Below are positions 63,128 to 64,000 of a stretch of 64,000 nt of DNA, one piece after another. Location of the stretch: positions 1 to 64,000 of the forward strand of contig NZ_WUPT01000001.1 of NCBI RefSeq assembly GCF_009830125.1, read 5' to 3'. The stretch comes from Kangsaoukella pontilimi. Lineage in GTDB: Bacteria > Pseudomonadota > Alphaproteobacteria > Rhodobacterales > Rhodobacteraceae. The number at the start of each line of letters is the position of its first letter. The stretch's first letter is position 1. Under the pieces are notes generated by a model. It searched no databases and had not been told where the DNA came from. It saw nothing but the letters and a program-made list of their open reading frames with translations. A program made the translations under genes and the position numbers.

Positions 63128-64000
63128 GGCATGGTCGCTTCGGTGTATTCCGGGGCCGGTGAGCGGTCGGTCGCCGCGCCAATAGCGGGCCGGTCGATCC
63201 AGCGGCCCGTGCCGGGCTCGGCCCTAACCGCTCCTGCCTCGGCAACAACTTTGCCACGAAGCAGCGTCATCTCCGGCCATCCGGTGACCGTCCGGCCCTC
63301 CCACGGGTTATAGCCCACGTTATCGTTCAGATCGTCCGGGCCGTAGGTCACTTGTACGTAGGGGCCCCAGACTACGAGATCGGCGTCGAAACCCTCCGCG
63401 ATGTCGCCTTTGCCGGATAGCCCGTAAAGCCGCGCCGGTTCGGTCGCGGTCAGCCTCGCGAACTCGGTCGCGGGCAGGCGGCCTTTCGAGACGATCTCAT
63501 CGAAGAGAAGCGGCATCCTGACTTCCAGCCCCGGCAGGCCATTGGCGATCTTCGAGAAATCGACATCGCGTCCTTGCGACAGCTTGCCGGTTTCGTCGAA
63601 GCGGTAGGGCGCGTGGTCAGAGGACACGAGCGACAGCGTGCCATCGCCAAGCCCCTCCCAAAGCGCCACCTGATCGTCGGTCGCGCGTTGCGGGGGCGAG
63701 CACATCCACTTGGCGCCCTCGATGCCGTCGCGGTCCAGAAAGTCGGCGGCCATCATCAGGTAATGCGGACAGGTCTCGGCCCAGACCGGCACTCCGCGCG
63801 CCTTCGCGGCGCGGATGGCGTCAAGCGCCTCGCGCGTCGAGATGTGAAACAGCATAAGCGGAGTGGCGAAGAACTCGGCAAAGCGGATCATGCGCTCGAC
63901 CGCCTCGATCTCGGCCAGACGGGGATGCGATACGGCGTGGTAACGGGGCGCGTGTTTGCCCGCTGCAACCAGACGCTCCTTGGTCCAGCCGATCAGGCCG
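63124..64000 (-). CDS. Dihydropyrimidinase/hydantoinase-like amidohydrolase (partial)
   Basis: The C-terminal 291 residues of a cyclic amidohydrolase; the frame is still open at the window edge. It has KHAPRYHAVSHPRLAEIEAV (entry to the active-site strand), LMLFHISTREALDAIRAAKA with a metal-binding His, AETCPHYLMM, SSDHAPYRF with the catalytic Asp, and NPWEGRTVTGWPE-like C-terminal strand. Members open hydantoin, dihydropyrimidine or allantoin rings. The next three minus-strand genes overlap in series. Confidence 0.85.
   Translation of the reverse strand, partial: GLIGWTKERLVAAGKHAPRYHAVSHPRLAEIEAVERMIRFAEFFATPLMLFHISTREALDAIRAAKARGVPVWAETCPHYLMMAADFLDRDGIEGAKWMCSPPQRATDDQVALWEGLGDGTLSLVSSDHAPYRFDETGKLSQGRDVDFSKIANGLPGLEVRMPLLFDEIVSKGRLPATEFARLTATEPARLYGLSGKGDIAEGFDADLVVWGPYVQVTYGPDDLNDNVGYNPWEGRTVTGWPEMTLLRGKVVAEAGAVRAEPGTGRWIDRPAIGAATDRSPAPEYTEATMP

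Overview
This window reads as a high-GC chromosome segment of a marine alphaproteobacterium of the Rhodobacteraceae/Roseobacter group. The inference rests on the ribosomal gene order (an alpha-type spc/alpha run with no rpsD or rpmJ), the AapJQMP transporter, a MipZ-type ParA, an ATP12 chaperone, an HmrR-type MerR protein, a probable sulfolactate cluster, and LuxR/LuxI of the roseobacter kind. No species can be named from the sequence alone.

Layout. 1-5048: end of tuf, then rpsJ-rplC-rplD-rplW-rplB-rpsS-rplV-rpsC-rplP. 5049-8946: a four-gene insert (P-loop kinase on the minus strand, 2OG-Fe(II) oxygenase, ChaC, GT-C-like membrane protein) with a terminator on its left and a new promoter on its right. 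8947-13208: rpmC to rpmD. 13209-14122: a second insert with a terminator, a palindrome-covered promoter and two tiny lipoproteins, one carrying an S74-type domain. 14269-19504: rplO-secY-adk, rpsM-rpsK, rpoA, rplQ. 19505-21219: luxR-luxI with a lux-box-like palindrome, a possible divergent small gene, and a hairpin over the luxI ribosome-binding site. 21264-24761: rarA-crcB-rluA type-atp12 type. 24942-29421: aapJQMP. 29516-34906 (minus): yidC-MOSC-engB-argB-ferredoxin-sixA, tightly overlapped. 35068-37848 (minus): EAL phosphodiesterase, ttcA, a DUF1127-like small protein, preceded by a 23-codon mini-ORF unit. 38176-46557: lipoprotein, CBS/CNNM protein, degenerate metallophosphatase, xerD, secreted helical protein, aroK-aroB, ssb, lytic transglycosylase. 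46561-47340 (minus): rpmH-rnpA-yidD. 47627-51341: TVP38/oxidoreductase pair, histidine kinase, tRNA-Arg. 51389-57803: GntR/UTRA regulator diverging from suyA-suyB-slcC-tctC-tctAB. 57814-61051: glycerate kinase, HmrR, small membrane protein, mipZ. 61163-64000 (minus): a hydantoin-type catabolic cluster cut by the window edge.

How it fits together. The left third is translation, secretion and transcription machinery, with lineage-specific inserts that appear to have been given their own terminators and promoters. The middle is housekeeping (envelope insertion, arginine, shikimate, tRNA thiolation, DNA repair) plus quorum sensing. The right third is accessory catabolism: a substrate-inducible organosulfonate-type operon with a tripartite tricarboxylate transporter, and a ring-opening/racemase/lyase cluster. 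No rRNA, insertion sequence, prophage or CRISPR array was seen. The points most worth follow-up are the RNA-level control of luxI, the lux-box-driven divergent gene, the lipoprotein pair inside the spc operon, the 23-codon transcription unit, and the metallophosphatase that has lost its metal ligands.
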